In this document: positions 1-5,756 of the stretch, one piece after another
How positions within the stretch are numbered: the first letter of the stretch is position 1
Layout: the number at the start of each line of letters is the position of its first letter
Source of the DNA: an uncultured Bacillota bacterium
Lineage (GTDB): Bacteria > Bacillota_I > Bacilli_A > Erysipelotrichales > Erysipelotrichaceae
NCBI GenBank assembly: GCA_900321955.1
Contig: ONXX01000084.1
Coordinates: forward strand, 1 to 5,756
Reading direction: 5' to 3'
Length of the DNA stretch: 5,756 nucleotides
The notes under the pieces: generated by a model
Databases searched by the model: none
The model's input: the letters and a program-made list of their open reading frames with translations, nothing else
Told to the model about the DNA's origin: nothing
Position numbers and translations under genes: made by a program

Positions 1-1
1 A

Positions 2-136
2 GATTTAAGAGCTGCAGCAAAGTCGCTTTCCGAAACCTTTGCCGGCAAGGGCGGCGGCTCCAAAGAGATGATCCAGGGTTCCTTACATGGATCGGCTGAG
101 CAGATCATCTCCTTCCTTCACCGACTCTTTGACTGA
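2..136 (+). CDS. C-terminal fragment of a DHHA1-domain protein, probably alanyl-tRNA editing (AlaX-L type)
   Basis: Only the last 44 codons are present; the gene enters from the left edge in the frame starting at base 2 and stops at TGA 134-136. The fragment carries G-K-G-G-G at residues 15-19, then K-E-M-I-Q-G-S (21-27). This is the glycine-rich signature of the DHHA1 domain as found in alanyl-tRNA synthetase and its free-standing editing relatives, which hydrolyse Ser- or Gly-tRNA(Ala). The Q-G-S ending followed by an amphipathic tail, with no further domain, fits the long AlaX type better than AlaRS, where the motif usually reads M-A-Q-A-G-G. The DHH phosphodiesterase type of DHHA1 (GGHxxAAG) does not fit. 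It is convergent with the glucuronate cluster and probably unrelated to it. The family call is fairly safe; AlaX versus AlaRS is an inference, since the catalytic editing domain lies outside the window. Confidence 0.7.
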   Translation, partial: DLRAAAKSLSETFAGKGGGSKEMIQGSLHGSAEQIISFLHRLFD

Positions 137-139
137 GTT

Positions 140-179
140 AAAAAAAGGTCCTCCGAAATGAATCGAAGGATCTTTTTTT
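140..179. terminator. Bidirectional intrinsic terminator between convergent genes
   Basis: Seven A (140-146) are followed by GGTCCTCCG (147-155), an 8-base loop (156-163), CGAAGGATC (164-172) and seven T (173-179). The 9-bp stem has one imperfect pair per strand reading (a G-U wobble at one position and a C-A mismatch at another), and the A and T tracts can extend it. Read on +, it has a T-run and lies 3 bases after the TGA of the tRNA-editing gene. Read on the minus strand, it also ends in a T-run and begins directly after the TAG of uxuB. It can therefore end transcription from both sides. Confidence 0.85.
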
Positions 180-1691
180 CTACATGTATTTCTTTAAGGT
201 GTTGCGGACGGCACCGATGCCTTCCAGTTCTTCATTGAGGAAGGCCACGACTTTATCTGCCAGTCCGTATTCTTCCAGATCGACACCGAAGATCGTCGCA
301 TCTTTAAGGATCGGTAAGATCTTTTCCTTTTCGATGCGATCACCAAGCTTTACATCGCCCAAGATCTCTTTCATCTCTTCAAGTCTTGGGTCACTCGGGA
401 TCTCAAAGCGTTCACCCTTGTCGTTGATGCCGCTGATATATCTTAACCAGCCGGCAAAGACCAGCGGGATATAAGTCAGTCTGGAGATATCCTCACCTTT
501 TCGGATATAGGCCTTTAATGTTTCACCGAAACGCACCGGCAGTTTCTGCGAAGTATCCATACCGATACGGAACGGTGAATCCGGCATGTAAGGATTCGGC
601 AGGCGTTCTTCGATGACTGTATCGATAAACTGCTTCGGATCTAAGATCTTCGGATCGACGACGACCGGCAAGCCCTCATCATAGCCGACATGACGGGCAA
701 GCTTGTTGAGCTCTTCATCCTTCATCTCATCGCAGATCAGATGATGATCCAGAAGGCAGCCGTAGACAGCTAAGGATGTATGAACCGGATTAAGGCAGGT
801 ACCGACTTTCATCTTTTCCACCTTATCGACGGTTTCCCGGTCTGTAAAGATGATCCCCGCCTTCTCCCATAAAGGTCTGCCATTGGCGAACTTGTCTTCA
901 ATGACCAGATACTGGGTCTTTTCCGCATTGACGAAGCAGGACATGTAATGGTTCGGATCAAGATCCCTCAGATCTTCTACGCCATCGCTTTCCAGTATGG
1001 CAGCGATCTTTTTATCGGGTCTTGGCGTGATCTTGTCGATCATCGAGATCGGGAAGGAAACCTTCTCTTCAACGTAGTTTAAGAAGGCTTCGTCGTTATA
1101 GCGTTTCGCGAAGAAGACGATCGCTTTCTTTAAGACATCGCCATTATGGGAACAGTTGTCATGGGAAGATAAGGTCAACGGATAAGCTCCATGCAGGTAT
1201 CTGTGATGAAGCAAGTCGGTGACCTTGGCCATAAAGGCTTCTGAAGTATCAGATTCATTGACCACATAACCCTTCTCGGTCACGGTAAAAGATGCGACCT
1301 TTAACGATGGATTTTCAAAGATCTCTTCCAGTCTTTCCTTGTCCTCGATCTTTAAGGATTCCGCAATTGAACCCACCACTCGCTTTTCGATCTCACCGTT
1401 TCCTTTTAAAGTGACGGCGATATGCAGATTATCGAATCTTCTGAAGTAGTCATCGATGGCTTGCGAATCCCTGCCGCCGACGGCAATGATGCCCTTATTT
1501 AAGACGCCTTCATCCAGAAGCTTGTCACAGAAGACCGCCTGGAACGCACGGAAGAGATTGCCTGCACCAAAGTGGACCCACTCCGGATCTTTTCTGGTAT
1601 CTTCGATCATCTTTTCCCTGTCATAGGAGAAGACTTCATAGCCCTTCTTCAGCCATTCTTCTTTTTCATTTATGACGTTAATCAGTTTCAT
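180..1691 (-). CDS. uxuB: D-fructuronate reductase (D-mannonate oxidoreductase), mannitol dehydrogenase family
   Basis: This 503-residue cytoplasmic enzyme belongs to the polyol-specific long-chain dehydrogenase family. The expected reaction is reduction of D-fructuronate to D-mannonate with NADH, the step before UxuA. The N-terminal Rossmann part carries H-F-G-A-G-N-L-F-R (40-48). S-H-D-N-C-S-H-N-G (176-184) matches the family S-x-D-N-x-x-x-N-G motif, and M-I-D-K-I-T-P-R-P lies at 217-225. The catalytic signature K-x5-N-x2-H is present as K295, N301 and H304. E. coli UxuB is slightly shorter (486). The ATG at 1689-1691 lies one base after the TAA of uxuA; the only Shine-Dalgarno-like stretch is a weak AAGAG inside the end of uxuA, so translational coupling is likely. 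Sequence alone cannot separate fructuronate from tagaturonate or mannitol specificity; the uxuA and uidA neighbours decide for UxuB. Confidence 0.88.
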   Translation of the reverse strand: MKLINVINEKEEWLKKGYEVFSYDREKMIEDTRKDPEWVHFGAGNLFRAFQAVFCDKLLDEGVLNKGIIAVGGRDSQAIDDYFRRFDNLHIAVTLKGNGEIEKRVVGSIAESLKIEDKERLEEIFENPSLKVASFTVTEKGYVVNESDTSEAFMAKVTDLLHHRYLHGAYPLTLSSHDNCSHNGDVLKKAIVFFAKRYNDEAFLNYVEEKVSFPISMIDKITPRPDKKIAAILESDGVEDLRDLDPNHYMSCFVNAEKTQYLVIEDKFANGRPLWEKAGIIFTDRETVDKVEKMKVGTCLNPVHTSLAVYGCLLDHHLICDEMKDEELNKLARHVGYDEGLPVVVDPKILDPKQFIDTVIEERLPNPYMPDSPFRIGMDTSQKLPVRFGETLKAYIRKGEDISRLTYIPLVFAGWLRYISGINDKGERFEIPSDPRLEEMKEILGDVKLGDRIEKEKILPILKDATIFGVDLEEYGLADKVVAFLNEELEGIGAVRNTLKKYM

Positions 1692-1692
1692 A

Positions 1693-2760
1693 TTATCGAT
1701 GACTCTTTTCTATCGCTTCCCATAAGCCGCAGATATAGGCTGCACCTAAAGCTCTGTCATATAAGCCATAGCCCGGCATTGCCACTTCATCCCAGATCAT
1801 TCGACCATGATCCGGTCTGATCGGTCCTTCAAAACCGATATCGTATAAGGCCTTGACGATCTCATACATGTCGAAGTTGCCGTCCTCTGATAAGTGGGCA
1901 GCCTCTTCAAAGTTGTCAGGGGAATGGAACTTCAGGTTTCTGACATGGGCGAAGTGGATCCTTCCCTTTAAGGAGCGGATCATATCCGGCAAGTCATTGT
2001 TTAAGTTGGTTCCATAGGAGCCCGAACAGAAAGTGACACCATTGTGAGGATCATCGACGGCTTTCATCAAGCGGTTGATGTTTTCTTTGTTGATGATGAT
2101 TCTTGGTAAGCCGAATACACTCCAGGCCGGATCATCGGGATGAATGGCCATCTTGATGTCATATTCATTGCATACCGGCATGATTCTCTTTAAGAAATAG
2201 ACTAAGTTGTCAAAAAGCTTTTTATTGTCGATGTCCTTGTATAAATCGAATAACTCCTTGACCTTGGCCATACGTTCAGGTTCCCAACCCGGCATCACCG
2301 TGCCGTTCATATCGGAAGCGATCGATTCAAACATCTTTTCAGGAACTAACTTATCAACTGCTTCCTGTGTGTAAGCTAATACAGTGGAACCATCTTCTCT
2401 TTCTCTGGCTAACTCTGTTCTTGTCCAGTCAAAGACCGGCATGAAGTTGTAGCAGACCAGATGTATTCCTTCTTCACCTAAATTCCTTAAACATTCAATA
2501 TAGGTATCGATATCCTTATCCCTGTCCTTGGAACCTGTCTTGATGGCATCAGAGACATTGACCGATTCTATACCAGAGATATGTAGACCGGCATCTTCTA
2601 CTTCCTTTTTTAAGGCTCTTATTTCATCCCTTGTCCATAAGTCACCGGGCTGCTTGTCATAGAGGGTTGTGATGATACCTGTGACATAGCGGATCTGTTT
2701 AATCTGTTTCAGGGTAACGGTATCAAACCTGGAACCGTACCAGCGGAATGTCATTTCCAT
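1693..2760 (-). CDS. uxuA: Mannonate dehydratase
   Basis: The 355-residue product is expected to dehydrate D-mannonate to 2-keto-3-deoxy-D-gluconate in the cytoplasm, using a divalent metal (Mn or Fe). The UxuA family is recognisable from the N-terminal F-R-W-Y-G (5-9) to the C-terminus. Likely metal and active-site residues in a xylose-isomerase-like TIM barrel are H207 (A-I-H-P-D-D), C245 (T-F-C-S-G-S), H272 (F-A-H-V-R-N) and D317/H318 (R-P-D-H-G-R). Length matches the Gram-positive form (about 355-360) rather than the 394-residue E. coli protein. The start is supported by AAGGAG nine bases upstream. The gene is followed after one base by uxuB and preceded by a hairpin after uidA. Its first half is poorer in GC (about 41% over 2341-2640 by hand count) than uidA, but the reading frame is intact. 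Confidence 0.95.
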   Translation of the reverse strand: MEMTFRWYGSRFDTVTLKQIKQIRYVTGIITTLYDKQPGDLWTRDEIRALKKEVEDAGLHISGIESVNVSDAIKTGSKDRDKDIDTYIECLRNLGEEGIHLVCYNFMPVFDWTRTELAREREDGSTVLAYTQEAVDKLVPEKMFESIASDMNGTVMPGWEPERMAKVKELFDLYKDIDNKKLFDNLVYFLKRIMPVCNEYDIKMAIHPDDPAWSVFGLPRIIINKENINRLMKAVDDPHNGVTFCSGSYGTNLNNDLPDMIRSLKGRIHFAHVRNLKFHSPDNFEEAAHLSEDGNFDMYEIVKALYDIGFEGPIRPDHGRMIWDEVAMPGYGLYDRALGAAYICGLWEAIEKSHR

Positions 2761-2769
2761 AAATATTTA

Positions 2770-2775
2770 CTCCTT
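2770..2775 (-). promoter_or_regulatory. Ribosome binding site of uxuA
   Basis: The minus strand reads AAGGAG, nine bases before the ATG at 2758-2760. It gives uxuA its own strong initiation site, independent of uidA translation, and fixes the start codon. I found no convincing -35/-10 pair in the 67-base gap 2761-2827, so an independent promoter is not supported. Confidence 0.8.
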
Positions 2776-2792
2776 ATCATCTTCATTTTAAA

Positions 2793-2822
2793 ACATCAGA
2801 AAGCCTTAGGACTTTCTGATGT
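2793..2822 (-). terminator. Intergenic hairpin, probable intrinsic terminator or attenuator after uidA
   Basis: ACATCAGAAAG (2793-2803) and CTTTCTGATGT (2812-2822) form a perfect 11-bp inverted repeat with an 8-base loop. It starts 5 bases after the uidA stop codon. On the minus strand it is followed by TTT and then AAAATG, so with the last T of the stem the T tract is only four long. That suggests a leaky terminator or an mRNA-stabilising or processing hairpin rather than a full stop. uxuA begins 32 bases after the stem with a strong ribosome binding site, and no separate promoter is visible, so read-through into uxuAB is expected. On the + strand no gene would use it. Confidence 0.7.
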
Positions 2823-2827
2823 CTTTC

Positions 2828-4621
2828 TTATTTGTTTTCCCAGCGTTTCTTCAGAACGAAGGCCGCATCTTTCGGCTGACGTTCTCTGGTGAAGACACCC
2901 TTCTTGTTTCCGTTGACGCGGAAGATGCCTTCGGTCGTCTGGAAATCCGCAAAGTTCCACACCAGTTCACCCTGAATGAAATCATAGGTGTCAAAGACCT
3001 TGAAATTCTCTTCCAGGTATTCGCACTGGTATTCCTGTGACCACATGACGCTTGGCAGTTTATGTTCCGTAGAAAGGGTATCGGTGCCGAATTCCGTAAA
3101 CACGATCGGACCGTTGAAACCTTTCGCTTCCCAGCGCTTCATTTCATCGTGGAACTTTTCGACGGCATCGGAAATATCCGGACCGCCGGAAATGTACCAG
3201 CCGTAGTAGCGGTTGAGACACATGAAGTCCACCAGCATGTAGCACTGACATTTTTCCGGTGCACTGTTCTTTTCGAAAGCGCCGGTCATCGGACGATGCT
3301 GCGGATCGATCTGTCTTGCCTTTTCAAATACTTTTGCGAAGTAATCGTGGGCGAAGCTGCTGGTCGTCTCCGGTTCATTGAACAAAGAGAAGGCGAAGAC
3401 CGACGGGTGATTCTTGTCCCGTCCGATCATCTCTTCGACCTGCATCAGATGGTTCTTCAATAATTCCGGAACAGTCGGCGTTTCAAAGAAGCTCGTGTAC
3501 TTGCCCATACCGGCATCGACGAAGTTGTGCGTGGAACGCATCATGCCGACAGCTGCCACTTCATCGATGATCAGGAAACCCTCTTCATCGGCAAAGCGGT
3601 ACCACTCTTCCGCGTATGGATAATGCGATGTACGGAAGCAGTTGGCATCCATCCACTTCATGCATTCAAAGTCACGCTTTAACAAAGGCAGATTGAAGCC
3701 CCTGCCGATGATGTCGAAGTCTTCATGTTTGCCAAAGCCCTTCAGATAGACTTCTTCGCCATTGATCAGGATGCGCTTTCCTTCGACCTTTACCGTACGG
3801 ATACCGATCCTGTCTTCATATTCATCGATCAGCTTTCCTTCGTTTTCAACAGTGATCTTCAACGTATACAGATAGGCATTGCGGACTTTCCACAGATGTG
3901 CCTTTTCGACCTTCAGCTGTCCTTTTTTGCCTTCACCTTTCGCAACCAAATTTCCTTCTTTATCAAACAAGGAAACTTTGACAGTGCTTGTCCCGTTGGT
4001 GCAGACTTCATAGTCTAGCAGGGCATCCTCTTTATCCAGCGTATAGTTCACGCTGTAATCCTGGATGCGCTCTTCAGGAAGAAGGACCAGATAGACCGAA
4101 CGGTTGAGTCCGGCATAATTGAAGAAATCGAAGTAGGGAGCGGCGATGCACGTGCCGTTTTTCAGTGTCTTGACGGCGCCGCACGGAAGGCTGCGCTCAT
4201 TGAGCTCGTTGTTGGCTTTAACGCTCAGGTGATTGACTTCCCCTTTTCTTACATAATTTGTGATATCACACAGAACAGGCAGGAAGCCGCCTTCGTGTTC
4301 CGCGACTTTTTCACCGTTGACATAGACGCTGCCGCGGTGAGTGATGCTGCCGAAACGCAGCTGGATGTTTCCGTCATGTTCCGGTACGAAGAAGTCTCTT
4401 TCATACCAGAAATCACCGCAGTAATTCTTGGAATACTGATCGGTAAACAAGTCCTGGAAACTGGATGGAACAGGCAGGGAAACGGATGAGCGAAGACCGC
4501 TCATCCAGTTTTCTTTTTCTCCGATGGATTCAGGATCAAAACAGAAGTTCCACATGCCGTCAAGGCTGAGAGATAATCTCTTGGAATTTGTAACAGGGTA
4601 TAAACTCAGCTGATCATACAT
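2828..4621 (-). CDS. uidA: Beta-glucuronidase, glycoside hydrolase family 2
   Basis: The 597-residue enzyme hydrolyses beta-D-glucuronides to glucuronate plus aglycone. Domains are the GH2 sugar-binding jelly roll (about 1-178, with D165 in F-D-F-F-N-Y-A-G), the immunoglobulin-like sandwich (about 180-275) and the TIM barrel (about 276-597). The acid/base is E416 in F-N-E-P and the nucleophile E510 in F-T-E-F-G. The glucuronate-carboxylate-binding N-x-K motif is N572/K574, in the setting G-N-K-K-G-V-F-T-R, and separates it from beta-galactosidases. N-R-Y-Y-G-W-Y (470-476) and W555 also match E. coli GUS. A long loop (about 360-390) follows A-A-V-G, with nearly the same length as the E. coli loop 1. 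There is no signal peptide, so it acts in the cytoplasm and needs an importer. GGAGGT lies eight bases before the ATG. The stop of the PTS gene is 22 bases upstream, so the two are probably co-transcribed. Confidence 0.96.
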   Translation of the reverse strand: MYDQLSLYPVTNSKRLSLSLDGMWNFCFDPESIGEKENWMSGLRSSVSLPVPSSFQDLFTDQYSKNYCGDFWYERDFFVPEHDGNIQLRFGSITHRGSVYVNGEKVAEHEGGFLPVLCDITNYVRKGEVNHLSVKANNELNERSLPCGAVKTLKNGTCIAAPYFDFFNYAGLNRSVYLVLLPEERIQDYSVNYTLDKEDALLDYEVCTNGTSTVKVSLFDKEGNLVAKGEGKKGQLKVEKAHLWKVRNAYLYTLKITVENEGKLIDEYEDRIGIRTVKVEGKRILINGEEVYLKGFGKHEDFDIIGRGFNLPLLKRDFECMKWMDANCFRTSHYPYAEEWYRFADEEGFLIIDEVAAVGMMRSTHNFVDAGMGKYTSFFETPTVPELLKNHLMQVEEMIGRDKNHPSVFAFSLFNEPETTSSFAHDYFAKVFEKARQIDPQHRPMTGAFEKNSAPEKCQCYMLVDFMCLNRYYGWYISGGPDISDAVEKFHDEMKRWEAKGFNGPIVFTEFGTDTLSTEHKLPSVMWSQEYQCEYLEENFKVFDTYDFIQGELVWNFADFQTTEGIFRVNGNKKGVFTRERQPKDAAFVLKKRWENK

Positions 4622-4629
4622 GTTTCATT

Positions 4630-4635
4630 ACCTCC
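4630..4635 (-). promoter_or_regulatory. Ribosome binding site of uidA
   Basis: The minus strand reads GGAGGT, eight bases before the ATG at 4619-4621. This spacing selects that ATG over the out-of-frame ATG that lies two bases from the site. It sits entirely in the 22-base gap after the PTS gene stop, so uidA is initiated by its own site within a shared transcript. Confidence 0.8.
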
Positions 4636-4643
4636 GTCAGATC

Positions 4644-5756
4644 TTATGCTTCTTCCATCATTTTATCATCGAATACGAAGTAACCTGCTAAGAAGCCTGC
4701 GATCAGAGATACGACGATCGCAACGATGCCCCAAGGACCGTAAACTGCTGCGATAGCCGGTAAAGTCAGACCGTTGACTGTGATCATGACATCACGTGTG
4801 ACATGCATGACACCGCAGATCGCGCCGCCGATACCGTTGGCCAGTAAGAGGACAGCGAAGACCTTCTTGCACTTCATGAGGATACCGTAGATTGCCGGTT
4901 CTGTGACACCGCCGACGAATGCGGATACAGCGGAAGTAGCGGCAAGCTCTTTTGTTTCAGCGTTCTTTGACTTCAAAGAGATCGCGAATACGGCTGCGGC
5001 AATACCGAAGTTGGTGCCGACCGTTAACGGAAGGATGTAGTCATAACCTAAGACGGCATGGTTGTTCATGACGATTGGAACCATTCCCCAGTGAACACCG
5101 AAGATGATCATGACCGGCCATAAAGCTGCCATTAAGAAACCACCGACCAATGGGAAGGTATCAAGAGCTGCCTTGATGACGTTGGCAATTGCCCTACCGA
5201 CAATGTCCGTGACCGGACCGACAACCAATACGACTGCAACGAATACGACGACCATGACGATCAGCGGAACGAAGATCGAACGGATGACCTTAGGAAGTTT
5301 CGCATTCAGGAATTTTTCCAGTACAGACTGTAACCAGGCTGCAACGATGATCGGAAGAACGGTGCTGGAGTAGCTGATCATCGTGACAGGGATACCTAAG
5401 AAGTTGACATTTTCAGCAGAGCTCAGAGCTGCGAAGTTCGGATATAACATTGCAGCTGCGATTGCCATCGTGATGAATGGGTTGCCGCCGAATTTTTTAC
5501 CTGCACTGTAAGCTAAGAACATCGGTAAGAAGTAGAAGGTACCATCAGCGACCGCATAAAGGATCGCATAAGTGGAAGAATCCTTCGGTAAAATGTTGAA
5601 AGTTGTCAATAAGACTAAGACGCCCTTCAATAATCCGGCACCCATGAAGGCACCCATAAATGGCATGAAGATACCGGAGACCAGATCGGCCATCGTACCG
5701 GCAAAATCAAATTTTTTCTTTTCGCCTGTTTCTGCCTTTGTGTCAGCCGGATCAGC
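4644..5756 (-). CDS. PTS permease, EIIC domain of the Glc/beta-glucoside superfamily (partial, probably EIIBC)
   Basis: The last 370 residues are present; the frame stays open to the right edge, so the 5' end is missing. Residues 1-21 are a hydrophilic, charged stretch (A-D-P-A-D-T-K..., K-K-K-F-D-F), as expected for the linker between an upstream EIIB domain and EIIC. The rest is a multi-spanning membrane domain, with clear hydrophobic segments near 31-52, 63-85, 93-112, 123-147, 160-182, 203-231, 240-260, 298-316 and 331-362. G-V-H-W-G-M-V-P-I (220-228, H222) and G-V-T-E-P-A-I-Y-G (283-291, E286) are the conserved EIIC signatures of the glucose/beta-glucoside/sucrose superfamily. It stops after EIIC, so no EIIA is fused and one must act in trans. 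The Met at 5691-5693 is not the true start: the frame continues upstream and no ribosome binding site precedes it. Substrate is inferred from context as a glucuronide or a disaccharide containing glucuronate, and is uncertain. Confidence 0.88.
   Translation of the reverse strand, partial: ADPADTKAETGEKKKFDFAGTMADLVSGIFMPFMGAFMGAGLLKGVLVLLTTFNILPKDSSTYAILYAVADGTFYFLPMFLAYSAGKKFGGNPFITMAIAAAMLYPNFAALSSAENVNFLGIPVTMISYSSTVLPIIVAAWLQSVLEKFLNAKLPKVIRSIFVPLIVMVVVFVAVVLVVGPVTDIVGRAIANVIKAALDTFPLVGGFLMAALWPVMIIFGVHWGMVPIVMNNHAVLGYDYILPLTVGTNFGIAAAVFAISLKSKNAETKELAATSAVSAFVGGVTEPAIYGILMKCKKVFAVLLLANGIGGAICGVMHVTRDVMITVNGLTLPAIAAVYGPWGIVAIVVSLIAGFLAGYFVFDDKMMEEA

Noticed and set aside
180..1691. Mannitol dehydrogenase or tagaturonate reductase as the function of this gene
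   Set aside because: The family motifs are shared, but direct coupling to uxuA and the nearby uidA favours fructuronate reductase. Specificity is not proven by sequence.
2761..2827. Separate promoter or catabolite-response element before uxuA
   Set aside because: A TAAAAT stretch is present after the hairpin on the minus strand, but no -35-like hexamer lies 16-18 bases upstream of it, and no CRE-like palindrome is visible here or in 4622-4643.
3062..3463. 133-codon open frame on the + strand
   Set aside because: It lies wholly antisense to the catalytic barrel of uidA, has no ribosome binding site that I can see, and resembles no known family; it is a shadow of codon bias. The same applies to other + strand frames inside 184-474, 1572-1820, 3725-4018, 4229-4489 and 5104-5373.
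2828..4621. Beta-galactosidase or other GH2 activity
   Set aside because: The N-K-K-G motif (N572/K574) and the close match to E. coli GUS around both catalytic glutamates point to beta-glucuronidase.
5691..5693. ATG as the start of the PTS gene
   Set aside because: The frame stays open for 21 more codons to the window edge, those residues look like an EIIB-EIIC linker, and there is no Shine-Dalgarno sequence before this ATG.
1..5756. CRISPR arrays, insertion sequences, tRNA or rRNA genes, attachment sites
   Set aside because: I saw no spaced direct repeats, transposase-like frames, terminal inverted repeats or tRNA-like folds; the window is almost fully occupied by metabolic genes.

Overview
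The window reads as chromosome of a host- or gut-associated low-to-mid GC Gram-positive (Bacillota; an Erysipelotrichia- or Clostridia-like member is my inference, not proven). Support: strong AAGGAG/GGAGG ribosome binding sites, a short (355-residue) mannonate dehydratase, a Glc/beta-glucoside-superfamily PTS permease, and compact intrinsic terminators. Hand counts of 300-base samples give about 50% GC in the glucuronidase gene and about 41% in the 5' half of the dehydratase gene.

Layout: positions 2-136 hold the last 44 codons of a + strand gene with an alanyl-tRNA-editing (AlaX/AlaRS-type DHHA1) C-terminus. A hairpin at 140-179, with A and T tracts on either side, separates it from a convergent minus-strand cluster filling the rest of the window. 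In transcription order (right to left) the cluster is: a PTS permease cut by the window edge (4644-5756), a GH2 beta-glucuronidase (uidA, 2828-4621), a hairpin/terminator (2793-2822), mannonate dehydratase (uxuA, 1693-2760) and a fructuronate reductase of the mannitol dehydrogenase family (uxuB, 180-1691). No stretch longer than 67 bases is without a gene.

How it works together: beta-glucuronides or a glucuronate-containing disaccharide would be brought in, cleaved by a cytoplasmic beta-glucuronidase, and the glucuronate used by the hexuronate (Ashwell) route. UxuB makes D-mannonate from D-fructuronate and UxuA dehydrates it to 2-keto-3-deoxygluconate (KDG). Glucuronate isomerase (uxaC), KDG kinase and KDPG aldolase are not in this window; they may lie upstream beyond 5756 or elsewhere.

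The individual families are known, and I do not see a wholly new system. The most interesting point is biochemical: a PTS permease normally phosphorylates its sugar, usually at the C6 hydroxyl, yet it sits 22 bases upstream of a beta-glucuronidase whose substrate carries a C6 carboxylate. Second is the hairpin between uidA and uxuA, which may set the ratio of hydrolase to catabolic enzymes.
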